From: Cinclus cinclus
Taxonomy: Eukaryota; Chordata; Aves; Passeriformes; Cinclidae
Length of the DNA stretch: 64,000 nucleotides
Direction: 5' to 3'
NCBI RefSeq assembly: GCF_963662255.1
Contig: NC_085046.1
Span: 50,855,797 to 50,919,796, forward strand
Below, piece by piece: positions 27,664-40,107 of this stretch (its first letter is position 1; every line of letters begins with the position of its first letter). Made by a program: the position numbers and the translations under genes. The notes under the pieces were generated by a model. That model was not told where the DNA came from. It was given only the letters and a program-made list of their open reading frames with translations, and made no database searches.

Positions 27664-29065
27664 TGTTCTATTTATCATCTGATTTTACAATATCCATGTT
27701 AGTTTTGGTAGCTTTTGTTAAGGTGCGGTAACATTTTCTTTATCAAATGGTGGACTTGTGAGTACAAAGGTAGCATGCAGACACCACCATTTTCACAAGT
27801 GTAAAGGAAAATTCTCCCACCAACACAGCCAAAATGAGAAAAAAGGAGTGTAAGCTCAAGAAACCATGATGCTAAAGTCACTGTCTTTTCTTACCTGCCA
27901 CTGAACAGATAAGGAGATAGCTGAGACAAATTTCATACTACTTTGCTACGCTTTCCTTTCCCTCATTTATATCTCTCCCAGCTGATGTGAAGCACATCAG
28001 TGTTAGCTTAAGTTCTAGACTGTCATGTTTCTAATTGGAGTCTAATTCATACAGATAACTTAATTTGACTAATGGCCATGGGAATATGGACAGAAATCTT
28101 AATAAGTACAACTCATCCAGCATCATCACTCATCCATACTGCAGCCACAAATTTCACTGTTTTCTAGTGTTTGCCCTTCAGTCCCCTTAGCTCTCCAGAT
28201 CAGTGAAAGACATCTATACATTTTAGCTCTGACATCAGTTCTAAGAGGTGACAGGTAACTGAGACTACCACTACTATTCAGACTACTACTTCAGACTGTC
28301 CAGTAACAATCTGGCAACAAGCAATTAGCGTGCAAGGAAAAATGGTTGCTGCTTTTTTAAAACTATTAGGTGCCCTATCTTCTCACTATTAAATTAATAA
28401 GAAGAGTAAAAAAAGAAAAAAAAAAAAGAGTAACACAGTATCATGTTATTATCAGACAATCTCCCCATAGACCTCCAGCTGAGTCGCAAGTCAAAGATTA
28501 TTATGGCTCCAGAACAAATGAGTATTTCACAGGTCCTTGCAAAACACTATATAATTGCTCTCCTAGAAAGCTGTGCTTTAGCATCGGCCAACTTAAGAGT
28601 CAAGGGGATTTTGTCTTCCCCAAACTTGCATTTCCTGTGCAAACGCACAGCTTTTCTGTGTGCCAAGTCAGTATAGCGCTTAATAATGAACATTTCAAGG
28701 GACAGTCATTTTCAGCTCAGGAAGCTGTAAGCCAAACAGAAGGTTTACAAACTAAAAAGGCATAATAAAAAATGAGCAGGTATTCACCAAAGCAGAATTA
28801 TTGGCCTCAAAATTTGAAGCATGCTGCTGTCATAACCTGTAAACACTAATGGCTGAATCTATCCTAAGATTTACAATGTATTCTATTTACTATTGGAGAA
28901 GAAAGATAACTTCAAAGTATTAGCTTAGAAAAGTTACTTCTTCAAAGTGACACCCTGGTTTTGATAAGTGTTCCCCACCTATGACAAAAATTGTGTTTAT
29001 TAAGCTTATGAGTCAAAATTAATATTGTTCTCAGACCTACAGGATCAGTGAAGCTTACAGAGAGG

Positions 29066-29089
29066 AAAACAAACAAACAAACAAAAAAA
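29066..29089. repeat. (AAAC)n short tandem repeat
   Basis: About four AAAC units followed by an A run. Confidence 0.85.
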
Positions 29090-31826
29090 GCCCAGTATCC
29101 TTCTGCTTCATGAATTATAAACAACTGCCTGAAAATAAAAAAAACAGTATGATCATGGTCATCTTCATGCTGGCAATTCAGAATGACAGTAGATAGATCC
29201 AAGAAGAGAGTAGAGTTTGGTTTTCATAAAGTAGTCTGACCCTCCAGGGCTAAGAATAGCAGAAAAAAAACGAAAAAGAATTTGGAATTTTGCTAGTAAA
29301 CTAAGCATGATAAGGAAATAGTATAGGATGAATGCAACCTCAAAATTTTATATCTATCTATACACCTATCTCAATGCATCATTTTCTTCTATAAAGAAGA
29401 AAGTCCTTGCCAACCTCTGTCTGACTAGGTATTGAATTGCTACAACTTTGAAGACTGCTTCTTTCACACTCAGAATTTCTCTGCAATGTAATACTTAGTT
29501 TTAATTAAAGGTTAAGCCATTGTGCAGATAAATATCACTATTTGCCATTATTTAATTTGTTGAGGTTTCCTTTCAGATCTGACAATGCAATATTCTTCTA
29601 CATAATCGGGATTAATTTGTTAAAAGTGCCCAGAAACATCAGATGTTTCATTTGTCAGATACTAGCACACTGTGAAAATGAAGGTGCTAGTGAATGTACC
29701 TTAAAATATGAGCTCTATTACTTTTGCAGTGTGCAGATTAAGGTCCTATCTATATTGCTTCTTAGGGTTAACTGTGAGGTCATCCTCAAACAGCATTCTT
29801 TGCTTTTTCCCCTATCTGTAGTGAACTTCTGAGCCTATACCTATATCTTTCATGCAATACTCTCCTATTTCCACAGGACACAACTGTAGTGGGCAGATTC
29901 CTTGCACACTTGCAAAACACAGCCCTTTCTCCCAAATCCTGTTTTTTCCTCCGTATTTGCTTATACCTATGGCTAACAGAGAGGAAACGGTATACAGAGG
30001 AACAGAAAACAAACTGAGAGTCTGGAGTGATGATGGCAGAGATTTTATAATTTCTGAAGACTACTCAACACTGGCACTTTTCAAACAACAGGGCTGAGTA
30101 AGGAATGGGGCTATGGGGCTTGATTTCATGCCCAGGATTTAACTTCTAAGCTCTGAGGAGATAGAATGAATCAGTGTGCTTACCTCTGGGAGATGAGCAT
30201 ATAGGTTTAAAATGTAAAGATGATGATGATGGCTTTGCTTCAGAGGATATATTCTTATTTCTCTCTTAATTCAAATAGGAAATTTGCTTTGACTTAATTT
30301 GTGTGAATAAGAGCATTAAAGACATTTACAATAGGAGCAGTAATTTGCACTAAGCATATGGATGCTCATATTCATAACTTATGTGACTTTTATGGCTGAT
30401 GGTTTCTTAAATAAACAGTACTAGCATCTAGCTACTGTCAGAATTTTTATTTTTTTTATTTCTTAATATGTCTAGGTATTCTGGCTATAGAAAAAAAACT
30501 GAAAATCTTTCAATGTCAAAGTATTCCAGCACACACTAAATAGTCTAGAAAATAAGAAGTCCAGCTTTACAAAATATACTCTGTGGTTCACTATCCCTCA
30601 GCCCCCACACTGTTTTAAAAACTAACTCCAGTAAAGTGATATGCTACTGACACACACTCAAGGAATGCACAGGTGAACACTTCTGCCATTTCTGCCACAA
30701 TACATCCTTAACAAGTGCAGGATGAGTCCCCAAGGCTGACCATTGTTGTTCCTTCCTGGAATCTTTGCCAGCTACCTTACTCCTTACTGTCTTATGCTGT
30801 GAAACTTTATCACCTCCCTTTATTTCTCTCTCATAGTGTCCACGATGTCATGATATTAAGTTCTGGTAATGCAGCTAAAATCACCATATTTTGAGTATTC
30901 ATGTCATTTATTTACCAAAGTGTGTTCACACAGCCATGAAAATATATATTTTCATCTCATTGGCTCAACTAATCTCTTTATTTCATATATCAAATTTATA
31001 TTTCTTGCAAGTTTTGAACATAACAAAGAAGATGCAAAAAAACCCAACAAAAAGCTAGCCAAGATATTAAAAACTTCTGAAACATTCCTAAAAATTTACT
31101 CCAACTAGAATGGACAGCTATAGCATATTTCAGTACACCTATATAGACTTCTCATTCCGTTAAACACTTGTCCGACCTGGGCATCTCACTATCATCACTT
31201 CTTCTTTATATTCTTTTTTATTTACCCTCAGAAATACCACGAATAATGCAAACAACAAGGTTATCTCACTGAAAATGCCGAGTTATTTAAAGTCTACTGC
31301 AGTAATTCTCTTCTTCCAGAAAGATTTTGTCATTATTAGTGTCAACCATAGGTCCCTTGAATATAAGACTTTATCAATGTCAATTAAACTCTATGACCTT
31401 CACTAAAAGAGTAGAATCAAAGTTAATTCAAATGCTAACAAATATAATTACTTTCATCATTTAAACACTATTTTTATCTAAAATTATTTTTTCATATGAT
31501 AAAGGTAATGGTTAATATAATCAGAAAATTTTCTGATGGATTAAAGTATTGGACTTAAAATAAGTGTGAATTATTTGTTGTAATTTTCCAGATTAACAAA
31601 GATTAACCACAGGTATATGTCTAATTAACATCTAAATGATTATTTGAATGCATTATAGTAAAATGTTTGACAAAACTATAATTCTTTATTTCAATAATTA
31701 AATGTATTTTCAGAACTAAAAATAATTTATGTTTTTATGAGCAGTACTATTTAAGTCATAACAAATTTCAGGCTTTTTGTACAAGACTTTGGTATAATTT
31801 CATACATAAACCAGGTTTATGAAAGC

Positions 31827-32115
31827 TGTCTTAGTTTTGGTATTTTCTTCATAGTAGTTATTATGGGGCTGTGTTTTGGATTCGTGCTGTGGAAGCTGTT
31901 TATAGTTCAGGGCTGTTTTAGTTCCTGCTGAGCAGAGCTTGTACAGCATCAAGGCTTTTCTGCTCCTCACCCCACCAGCACTGGGAGTGTGCAAGAAGAT
32001 GGGGTGGGAGGACAGCCAGAACAGCTGATCCCAATGGACTAAAGAGATATCTCACCCCACATGGTGTCATGCTAAGTGTATAAAGCAGGCAAAGAAGAAG
32101 GAAGGGGAGGATATC
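31827..32115 (+). mobile_element. Truncated LTR, family B (U3 part)
   Basis: It begins TGTCTTAGTTTTGG and runs through TATTTTCTTCATAGTAG, GGGCTGTGTTTTGGATTC, CTGAGCAGAGCTTGTACAG, CAGAACAGCTGATCCCAA, and GTCATGCTAAG to a TATA box (TATAAA, 32079-32084) and a purine-rich GAAGAAGGAAGGGGAGG. These phrases occur in the same order in the reverse complement of 46115-46673, so both belong to one avian LTR family. The match stops about 30 bp past the TATA box: R, U5 and the right terminus are missing, and no duplication can be defined. Several gaps relative to the recalled consensus show age. I believe it is an ERVL- or ERVK-type LTR, but I cannot separate these from sequence alone. Confidence 0.8.
32079..32084 (+). 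promoter_or_regulatory. LTR TATA box
   Basis: TATAAA just downstream of the conserved GTCATGCTAAG block, the expected place for the U3 core promoter of this LTR family. The LTR is broken downstream, and activity is unknown. Confidence 0.5.
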
Positions 32116-34290
32116 TTCTAGGTGAGAATTTGATCTTGAATGATAGATTTTAGATGAGGATGTTTGTCAGTCTAAATTTGGAAGCAAATTCCCAGCCAAG
32201 CAGTCACCCTCCGAGATAAAAGTTGCTATTTCATCTCTAATTTTAATGCATCTTCATTAATTTGGGACATTTTTTTTCTGAACTTTCTTTACATTTTTCT
32301 CTGTCCCTTTAAACTTGTATAGAAATCTTTATTTCATATAAAATTCTTCCAGCTGGTTTCAAACTTATAACCTAGATTTAGCCATTCTCCAAGGAATGGG
32401 AAGGTGATGGTATTTTTGAAATGCCCAAACTATGATGAAAGACATAATCTGAGGAAGAAGTTGGATTCAGCTATACTGATTTCTTAAAAGTTATTTCCAG
32501 AAAAAGGAGAAGGAAAAAATAATGGAAGATATCTAACTCTAGATAGGTATATGTATATGTACATGTACGTGTACGTGTACGTGTGTGTGTGTGTGTGTGG
32601 ATGCGTATGTATTTGTACTTTTTAAAGTTCTCATTATTTATCATCAACATGTGAATGCGGTTCTAAACATGAAAACATTTTGTTCACTGTTATATTTTTC
32701 ATGTGCTCCTTCCTCATATACTGGCATTTCAGCCTACTATCTCTGTTTCTGTTTCTAAATAAAACTTTACATGACAGTTAAAAACACAGCACAGACAACA
32801 GCAGCAACTGCAAGTTAACACTGTAATAACAAAGCAGCAGAAACTACCACATGTAAGTGCACAGATTCTTTTTGTGAAAAAGCCTGCAGTGCAAATCTAA
32901 GAACCAAAAGCAGGACAAAAATCTGTGCTACCTTTCTTTATTTCAAGAAAGAGAAAAAGTAACCATTGTTAGAAAGAGGCACTGAATGACTGAAGCAAAA
33001 AGCTGTTGAAACGCACAGTGCTTATCAGCACGGGATTTGACAATAGGCACAGGTCATTTTTTTCCTGTTTACAAACAAAGCCCTGTCATTAATTGAATGC
33101 AAGACTTTTGATCATTTAATTTGAGCAATTAGGATTAATATGCACATGCATAAACTATGAAGTTAATGTGTAAGAAAGATTTGCTTTGAGATTAAACACT
33201 TCTCAGAGCTGCAGGAAAGAACGCTGTGCTCTGTACAGCTATAAAAGATTCCTGAAAGCTTGACTAACCACAGGAAAGTGGTTGTTAAAATTGTTAAAAT
33301 AAGGATTTATTGACCAATAATGCAGATGTCTACCTCATATCTGGCCACTTTGGGCCTCCTTTATTCTCACTTGAAAGAAAGTAGTATTCCTATAGAGTAA
33401 TTCATCTGAGTGTAGATGTCTAAAATAAAGCTGATGACTCATTCCCCAAAAAATACATATTTTGCTCTTTGTTCACAAAAGAACCCAAAGGTATCTAAGA
33501 AACAAATCTGTACATGTTTCTGTCATCCCAAATGTCTAAACTAGGTGAGATGAATCTCACCTTGTCTGTCTGGCTAGGTGAAAGCTGTCATAGCTCTGGT
33601 ATTAGCATCTACAAAGAAGGAGTAAGTAATTTATGACTAAGTTAATGAAAGGACACAATTAAAGAGGAGAGAGTTGAGTTAGATCATGTTCCAAAAACTG
33701 TGATGAAACTGTAAAATATGCTGGATTTAGGATTAATTCCTATGATACAGACTGAAAAATTAAAGATTGGATGAGAGCAATGCTCCTGGGCTAGGAATAC
33801 TATGAAGTACTTGCAAACTTACTGCCACAATCATATAGAAGCGTGATAGCAGAATCATAAGAACAGAAAAATTCAGAGATAACTCATGTGCTAGACAGAC
33901 ATAAGCATGGAGTTTCCTTTCTTTTCTATTTTTTTCCCTCCCTATTCATCCCCTCCTTACATTTCTCTGGATTTTGTATTTATGTATTTCTATTTGCTTT
34001 CAGCTTAATTTAATTCACAGAAAGAAATGCTTGGGATAAGCAGTTGAATCCTAAGGTCATCCATTCCTTTGGACTGTTAGTCACTACTATTTGAAATGAC
34101 AATCCCCAAACATTTGTTTCCAGGGCTACCTGAAGTGTTGTGTGTCTTTAACAGCTTGCATAGACTAACTGAAGTGATGGTCTGCACTCGTGTACACCCT
34201 CTTGGACAATTAAGATCCAGTGAAGTGATATTTGCTGGCAAAATTACTCTGAATTGATAAGCATGTTAATTCTTATAGCTAGTTCTGAGA
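32116..34290. other. Non-coding stretch with microsatellite
   Basis: No gene recognised. It contains the TG/TACG microsatellite at 32551-32608. The interval 33030-33260 has clustered ATTA/TAAT cores and a TATAAAAG motif (33240-33247) and lacks repeat features; it could be a conserved regulatory element, but this rests on composition alone. Confidence 0.5.
32551..32608. repeat. Compound TATG/TACG/TG microsatellite
   Basis: ATGTATATG units grade into GTACGTGTACGTGTACG and then about nine TG dinucleotides, ending GGATGCGTATGTAT. The alternating purine-pyrimidine character through the TACGTG and TG section favours left-handed Z-DNA. Confidence 0.92.
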
Positions 34291-34425
34291 ATAATAGAAT
34301 GTTAAGGGGTTGGAATAGACCTTAAGAATCATGTAGTTCCAAAGCCCCTGCCATGGGCAAGGGCACCTCCCACTAGACCCGGTTGCTCAAAGTCTTATCC
34401 AACCTATTCACTGTGAGATGCTGGT
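34291..34425 (-). mobile_element. CR1 3' tail fragment
   Basis: Antisense match to the last ~130 bp of CR1: AATAATAGAATG (the degenerate terminal ATTCTAT repeat in antisense), GGGTTGGAATAGACCTTAAG, ATCATGTAGTTCCAAAGCCC, CTGCCATGGGCAAGGGCACC, TCCCACTAGACCCGGTTGC, TCAAAGTCTTATCCAACCT. This is the 3' end, the part always retained in 5'-truncated CR1 copies. The copy is dead and contains no coding sequence. Confidence 0.88.
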
Positions 34426-34938
34426 CACAACACGGACAGCAGGTATTTGCCCAAGGTATATTCCTTCTAGACATCATGCAGTTCTGTTGTCATGGCACAC
34501 AGAGATACAGGCAGAGGCTAGCCAGCTCTTGCTGTGTCCTCTATTACATTTCTGCAAATTGTTCCTTAGACATATATATCTGACATGTTTCTACCAAGCA
34601 TGCTTTGCAGTTTGGCAGAAGATCTTTGAAGTAGCAGCTTCAGCCAAAACTAGCCTTTCCTTCCCAGCTGACTTTACATTAGAAGGGCAGAAGAGAAGTA
34701 GGTGCTACCTAAGACAGAAAAGAAGCATTTTGTGTTATGCAGCACCACTTTTGAGCTCAAGAAACAAACTAGCTGGAAAGGAAAGTGCTGTCCTACTAGA
34801 ATTATCCTGCAGAATTAAGAATGGGAGAAAAAAAAAACATTTTCCTGGACATTAGAGCAGGGATCAATCCAGAGCTGAAAAAATCTGTTTTCAAAGTTTG
34901 GAGTAAGAAGACTTATAGTTGCTGTGCTTAGATGTGCT

Positions 34939-34956
34939 TAGACATATATATGTCTA
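34939..34956. repeat. 18-bp perfect palindrome
   Basis: TAGACATATATATGTCTA is identical to its reverse complement. It follows two tandem TGTGCTTAGA/TGTGCTTAGAC units. It may be just an AT microsatellite seed. Confidence 0.9.
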
Positions 34957-35993
34957 TATATACATGTATTGTTCTTAGAGTGGGAACTCCAACAGCTGCA
35001 GTAGTGCAGCACCAACACAGTATTTCAACAAGTTGGGCTAAAAGGAGCCTAATTTCCATCTGCTGAGGACTTCATTGTCCAGCTGAAAGGAGCTGAGACA
35101 ATAGACACTGTTGACAAATTACTGCTCCAAGAATGGTTGTATTCCTATACAGAAGCACAGTGAGAAGTGGTCAGTATGGCTGACAACCAAACTGACTTGT
35201 GGGATGGTGAAAACACACACAACCTGGCTGCATGAGAGCATTTAAACACAGGGTGACAGCCAGTCATTGCTGATACACCCAGACTCATATGGAAAGCAGG
35301 CAAACCTCTCAGTGATAAAATCCAGCACAATGATACTGCTCTTGGTGGAAATATTTTAAATCCATATTAAACATAATAGAACAGTTTAGATTTCATTAAA
35401 CTGTCAATCATTTCCACAACATTCAATTTTTAAGGCAGAAGAATTGAGGGAGGAAAAACAGAGTAGAAGCAATTGCTTCTAAATATTTTAATATTTCTTA
35501 TTTCTTTTATAGACAAAATGAGCTCAAGAAGAGAAAGATCTGTTACCCAAACTATAAGTTTCCATTTACAGGAGCATAAAAATGAAAAAATCTGTAAAGA
35601 CAGAAATTTTTAATACTTCATTGCATAGACAAGTAGTGGTTGGTATTCTTGTCATATGCATTTTATTTATTTTAGTGTTTCTAGTGTTCAATAAAAGACA
35701 AAGACAATATGCCTTACAAAACATAAAAAGCTTCTACATGAACTCTTTTAGTGTGGCAGTTAAGCCACACAGACAGACATTATTTTATTCAAATTTTTTC
35801 CCTTCCTCCCTACAGCTTCACTACAAGAATACATGGGCCCTTACAACAGGACATGTGAGATATATGCAGAAGACTTATCTAGTCAAGAGACTGAAAATTA
35901 ATTGACACAACACTAGAAACCACCACTTTTTTGAAAAGGGAGAATCATGCTGCCAGAGTAATTTATCATTTTACTCTTGGTACAAATATGTTT

Positions 35994-36012
35994 GGGGGGA
36001 GGGGGGGGCGGT
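35994..36012 (+). repeat. G-rich patch
   Basis: G6-A-G8-C-GG: two long G runs in otherwise AT-rich DNA. It could form a quadruplex by splitting the runs. The run length may be affected by sequencing error. Confidence 0.85.
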
Positions 36013-37174
36013 TAACAGTCTTTAGTTTAATCGTGTTCACATTGCATTTTTAGTTTTAATTTCCTGAATGTTCCCTGGTAATGATATTACCCTATTGCAT
36101 ATTTTCTAGGTAGATATTTTTTCTGCTGCCTAGCAAATCCTATCATTTCTTGCTTTTCATCCAAGACATATTACTGTGTTTATTGCCTTTGCAAGAGAAT
36201 GGTAATTCAGATTCTGAAATTGATAGGTGTGTGCACAGGTAGTATGGCAGACCTTGCCCTCTGCTCTGTGTCATAAGAAAAGTAAGCTTACTTTTCTTAG
36301 GGGATGGGAAGGAAATGGCTGTAAACATCATGGGCTTTCCCCCCCCTTCTTTAAACTTCAAGGTTAGGATTCTCAAATAAATGTTAGACTGGAGCATGGA
36401 TAGAGTGGTTAAAAATAGCATTACATTTTTACAGCAGACTTTGAGAGTGGTTTTGAAAAACAGTTATATAATTCTACTGAGATCATGGAAGTTTTACTTG
36501 CAGTGAAACCATATTTTTTGTTCTTGCCAAAGGACATTCCCTTCCAGGCTATGGCCTACACTGGTTTTAACTGCACTGTCAACTTGAGAGTGAACATTCA
36601 GTATAGTTCAGGAATGTGGATGTAATTGCATTTCTATCAAATTAAGCACTGTACACAGCATTAAATTTATGCTGGCTTCATGCCAGTTGTGAGACAACAA
36701 GTGGTATCTTCTCCAGAATCAAAGTGAATCCATCATTGTTTTCTGGTTTGTTTGTTTGTAGTTTGTTTGGATTTTTTTTCTTTTTCTTTTCTGTTCTCTG
36801 AACTGTTGATCTCATAGACAGTTCATACCAGATAACCCTTTAGCAGCCCATAAATTCATTTTATATTATCTGGAGCCGGAATCTAACATTATCCTTATTT
36901 CATCACAGACTCACAAACTCATTCTAAAATGCAGTAAGAAAAGGAGAGACTGACTCCTTTCCTCTGTAGAATGGTAATGCATATTAGTTTAATTATTTAC
37001 CAGAGGAGTTCTGCAATAATTCCACTGGAAGGCAATTTTTATTCTTTATCTGATAAACAATAAGTAATATTGTTAAGAAAATGAGTATATTCAGAGCCAG
37101 TAAAAATCACAGCACCAGTATGAGGATGTTATGGTCTTAAAGTTCCCAAAGTTGATTACCTGCCTTCAACAGAC

Positions 37175-37198
37175 AAAAAAAAAAAAAAAAAAAAAAAA
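37175..37198 (+). repeat. Poly(A) run, 24 bp
   Basis: 24 uninterrupted A residues. I looked upstream for a retrocopy body and saw neither an AATAAA within 60 bp nor a matching target duplication, so I leave it as a simple homopolymer. Confidence 0.92.
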
Positions 37199-38462
37199 GG
37201 CTGCCCATGTGAATTTAGTAGGCTGGAATGCAGAAGTCTAACAACCTTGCCATAGAGACACAGAAGGAAATGGAGACTGCAGAAGGCAGCATAGATGACA
37301 GTAGAATTTATTGATTCATCCTGAATATTTCTTTTGGAACAGAAGCCCTCTATATACATCTTCAAAAGACAATCCAGGCATGAAAAAACAGTAAAATATT
37401 TCTGTCTTCTGCAGTTTTAGCATAGCAAAACAGAACCTGGTGCTTGCTAGAATAGGCAGTAACTTTAATATGCTTTATATAGTAGTATCTTTATATGTGT
37501 GTATGTGTTACAGCAGATATATGGTACACTCCATTTGCCTGTATACCCTTGAATGTGCATAGGTCTCAAGTTTATTACAAACATTAGGGTATTGTGCAAG
37601 TTGCTGCTTTAAATCCCTTTCAAATACAAGTTAATATACAATAATACTGCATTTATATACTAATTTTTGCCTGAGAATGTCAAATCAAATTGAAAAGTCT
37701 AGGTAAAAATTGTTCCTCTCTTTTTCTACATAGGAAAAATGTGACTGGATAGACCAAATGACCTGGTCTCAAACTATATTCTTTAAACTTAAAAGTACTT
37801 CATGGCATAAGCCCAGCATAGCTAATAGATGACCTGAAGTTCCAAGATAAAGATTTCCGTCATAAACTTTATCCTGCACTGCAGTACAACCTTTTACCAT
37901 AAAGACATAGCTCGCCTGTGTAAGACCAGACATTCAGCAAGTAGGTGGTTCAAAACTATGAAATAGTTTATCCTAAGAAATAAGGGCCATCATAAACTTC
38001 AATGTCTTCTGTAACTGTAAGAAACCTTTTTCTTCATTAGCCTTGAATATCCTTCAGCAGCATTTTCACTGGAGGGGAAAAAAACAGCCTCAATCATAAT
38101 ATATTTCAAAACACTAAACTTATACTTCTCAAGGAAAGAGCATAAGGTAGAAAAAGAATGCAGTGCACATGACAGCCAGAGACTTAATTGATAATGGACC
38201 TTTAAAGAACTTGGATCATTTGGTGATATAACTTAACTTAAACCAAAGGGCAAAATCATGACTGCAAATTTTTGGTTTTCAAGTTCACTGCTGTGACTAT
38301 TTCAGAAGGTTTATACATTGTCACAGGGATTCAGTAGGAGGAATTAAATGCACCTCCTGAGTCACTCCAAAGGGATCAGCTCTGGATCTACTATATTTTC
38401 CAGAAGCTGAGCTCATTAGTAACATCTAGCCTTAGAGACACAGGGGTCCCAACTTCCACTGA

Positions 38463-38495
38463 ACCAGAGAGCAACCAGAGAGCAACCAGAGAGCA
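38463..38495 (+). repeat. Three exact copies of an 11-bp unit
   Basis: ACCAGAGAGCA repeated three times without change, then a partial unit. It is a small young minisatellite with no known role. Confidence 0.95.
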
Positions 38496-40107
38496 ACAGG
38501 AATATTTAAAACTAGTTTACTGCTTTATGCATGTGTGTGTATACACACTGAAATACCATATGTGCTACTAGAATACGTTCTTTCAGTCATCTGTATTTCT
38601 AATGGCTGACTCGGCCATGTCACTGCTACTAATGCTTTCTGTTTTCAAAAACAGTTGTGCCACCATATCCCTGATCCTGATATAACCTGTAGAACACAGA
38701 CTAATCACAGACTAATTATCCTTTACTTGTAAACATTTGCAACATAGCAGAAGAAACCTAAAATAAACCAAATGGCAAACAAAGGGGAGTGTAATTTGCA
38801 ACCCAATTATCACTGGTACTCACACTCTTAGACAGACATCTAAATCAGATTTGTGGCTCTAGAATGACAAGAATGAAATTATTAGTCCTTACTTCCAGCA
38901 TCACACTGATTCCAAGAAGGTGAAAACCCAAATTCAGGAAGATATTTAACTTGCTAGTTCACATCTAGGTTTCCATCCTAGTGAAATGAAAAGTTAGGAG
39001 CCAAATAAGAACTAGTCTTGCTGTATCTAAGCCTTAGACACAGTCAGCAAAAAGTGGTTATATTTTAGCTGATCATTACTTTCCCCTGATAAACTGTACA
39101 TGCCAAGGCAGTCTCCTAGTCCCCTTCAGTACAAAGTCAAATGTATTTCTTTTATCTGCTGCTGCAACTAACTTCTGACCTCACTCTTATATGCATGTTT
39201 TATTTTATAGACTGAGTAGTTCCACTGATCTGCATCAGAATTTCAGAGATAGGATATGGCCTGAGAAACAAAATTACCCTCAAATTTATCGTATTTTCTT
39301 TCTTTTCTTAAATAATTCAACTGATGTAACTCTAGATTAGGGATAGTTACACTCATGTACACAGATAATATTATAGCAATTTTCCAATGAGAAAGAGAAA
39401 AACACAAAGGGGAAGATGGAGCCCCACAGTGAATATGAAATGACCATGCATTTTCTTAACAACTTATGCATCAGAGAAACAATCATACTTCACCAGGTGA
39501 CACTAACAGAGGACTGCAATTCTGTGAGTCTCCTTCACTAAATCAATGTCTTAGCAACACCATGACAAAGCTGCTTTTGTTTGTTTATTTGCTTGTTCAG
39601 GTTGTTTAGGATGGTTTTTTTTTAAATTTTTGATGAAGTTTTTTTGATTTTTGTTTTTTTTAGTGAATATAATAATATCTTTCTTAGAGCTTATATTAAC
39701 TTATATAAAAAATAATACATACCTCTTTTCTAAAGAAAAATAAACCCTCCTGTCAAATTGATTTAAATACCCTAAACTTCTGTTCTCCTTCAAACCTGTT
39801 GACTCCTTAAAAATGTACACAAGATGCTCTACAATTTATTGTACACCAAGCTGAAGTAAGTCAACCACAAATTGCATAGAATCTAATTAAAATATTTTTA
39901 TCTGTTTTAAATTTGTTTATTTCATTATGTGGCCTATTTTACTGTGGGTCACTCTAGCATTGTTAACTCTCTTTGTCAGAACTGACATAATCTTAAATAT
40001 TTTTCCTGATAGAAAAAATTATCTAGAGACAAGGAAAAAAAAATAGGCTGCTCCACAAAGAAAAAAAAAAACAACTATATATTCATAAATACAATATTAT
40101 GATTTGA

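Larger units (their letters stand above)
21277..31826. other. 10.5-kb AT-rich non-coding stretch
   Basis: No gene, RNA gene or dispersed element recognised. Simple repeats are the GAAA/GAAAA tract at 27465-27663 and an AAAC run at 29066-29089. The longest open frame outside the repeats (28370-28765, 131 codons) has a lysine-rich start encoded by an A-rich run and no recognisable domain; I treat it as chance. Confidence 0.55.
34426..40107. other. AT-rich non-coding stretch with small repeats
   Basis: No gene recognised. The longest frame (34418-34855, 145 codons, starting in the CR1 tail) has no recognisable domain. Small features are listed separately: an 18-bp palindrome, a G-rich patch, a poly(A) run and a 3 x 11-bp tandem repeat. 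A pyrimidine tract ending TTTTATAG with an in-frame ATG after it (about 35497-35520) resembles a 3' splice site but has no supporting exon. Confidence 0.5.

Noticed and set aside
27433..27731. Lys/Arg/Glu-rich frame and its antisense Ser/Phe frame
   Set aside because: They are translations of the GAAA/GAAAA tract, not a gene.
28370..28765. 131-codon frame with lysine-rich start
   Set aside because: The lysine stretch comes from an A-rich run. No recognisable domain, and the overlapping frame of 77 codons is equally open.
34418..34855. 145-codon frame, the longest non-repeat frame in the window
   Set aside because: It starts inside a CR1 tail and runs into unique DNA, with no domain, no codon bias and no splice context that supports it.
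35490..35600. Possible exon: pyrimidine tract, TTTTATAG, then ATGAGCTCAAGAAG
   Set aside because: A 3' splice-site look-alike is common in T-rich DNA. The frame ends soon after, and no convincing donor or homologous protein was recognised.
37100..37198. Processed pseudogene suggested by the A24 run
   Set aside because: No AATAAA at the right distance, no recognisable coding body and no flanking target duplication.
38463..38495. Three 11-bp repeats as a CRISPR-like array
   Set aside because: Units are adjacent with no spacers and the window is vertebrate DNA. It is a small tandem repeat.
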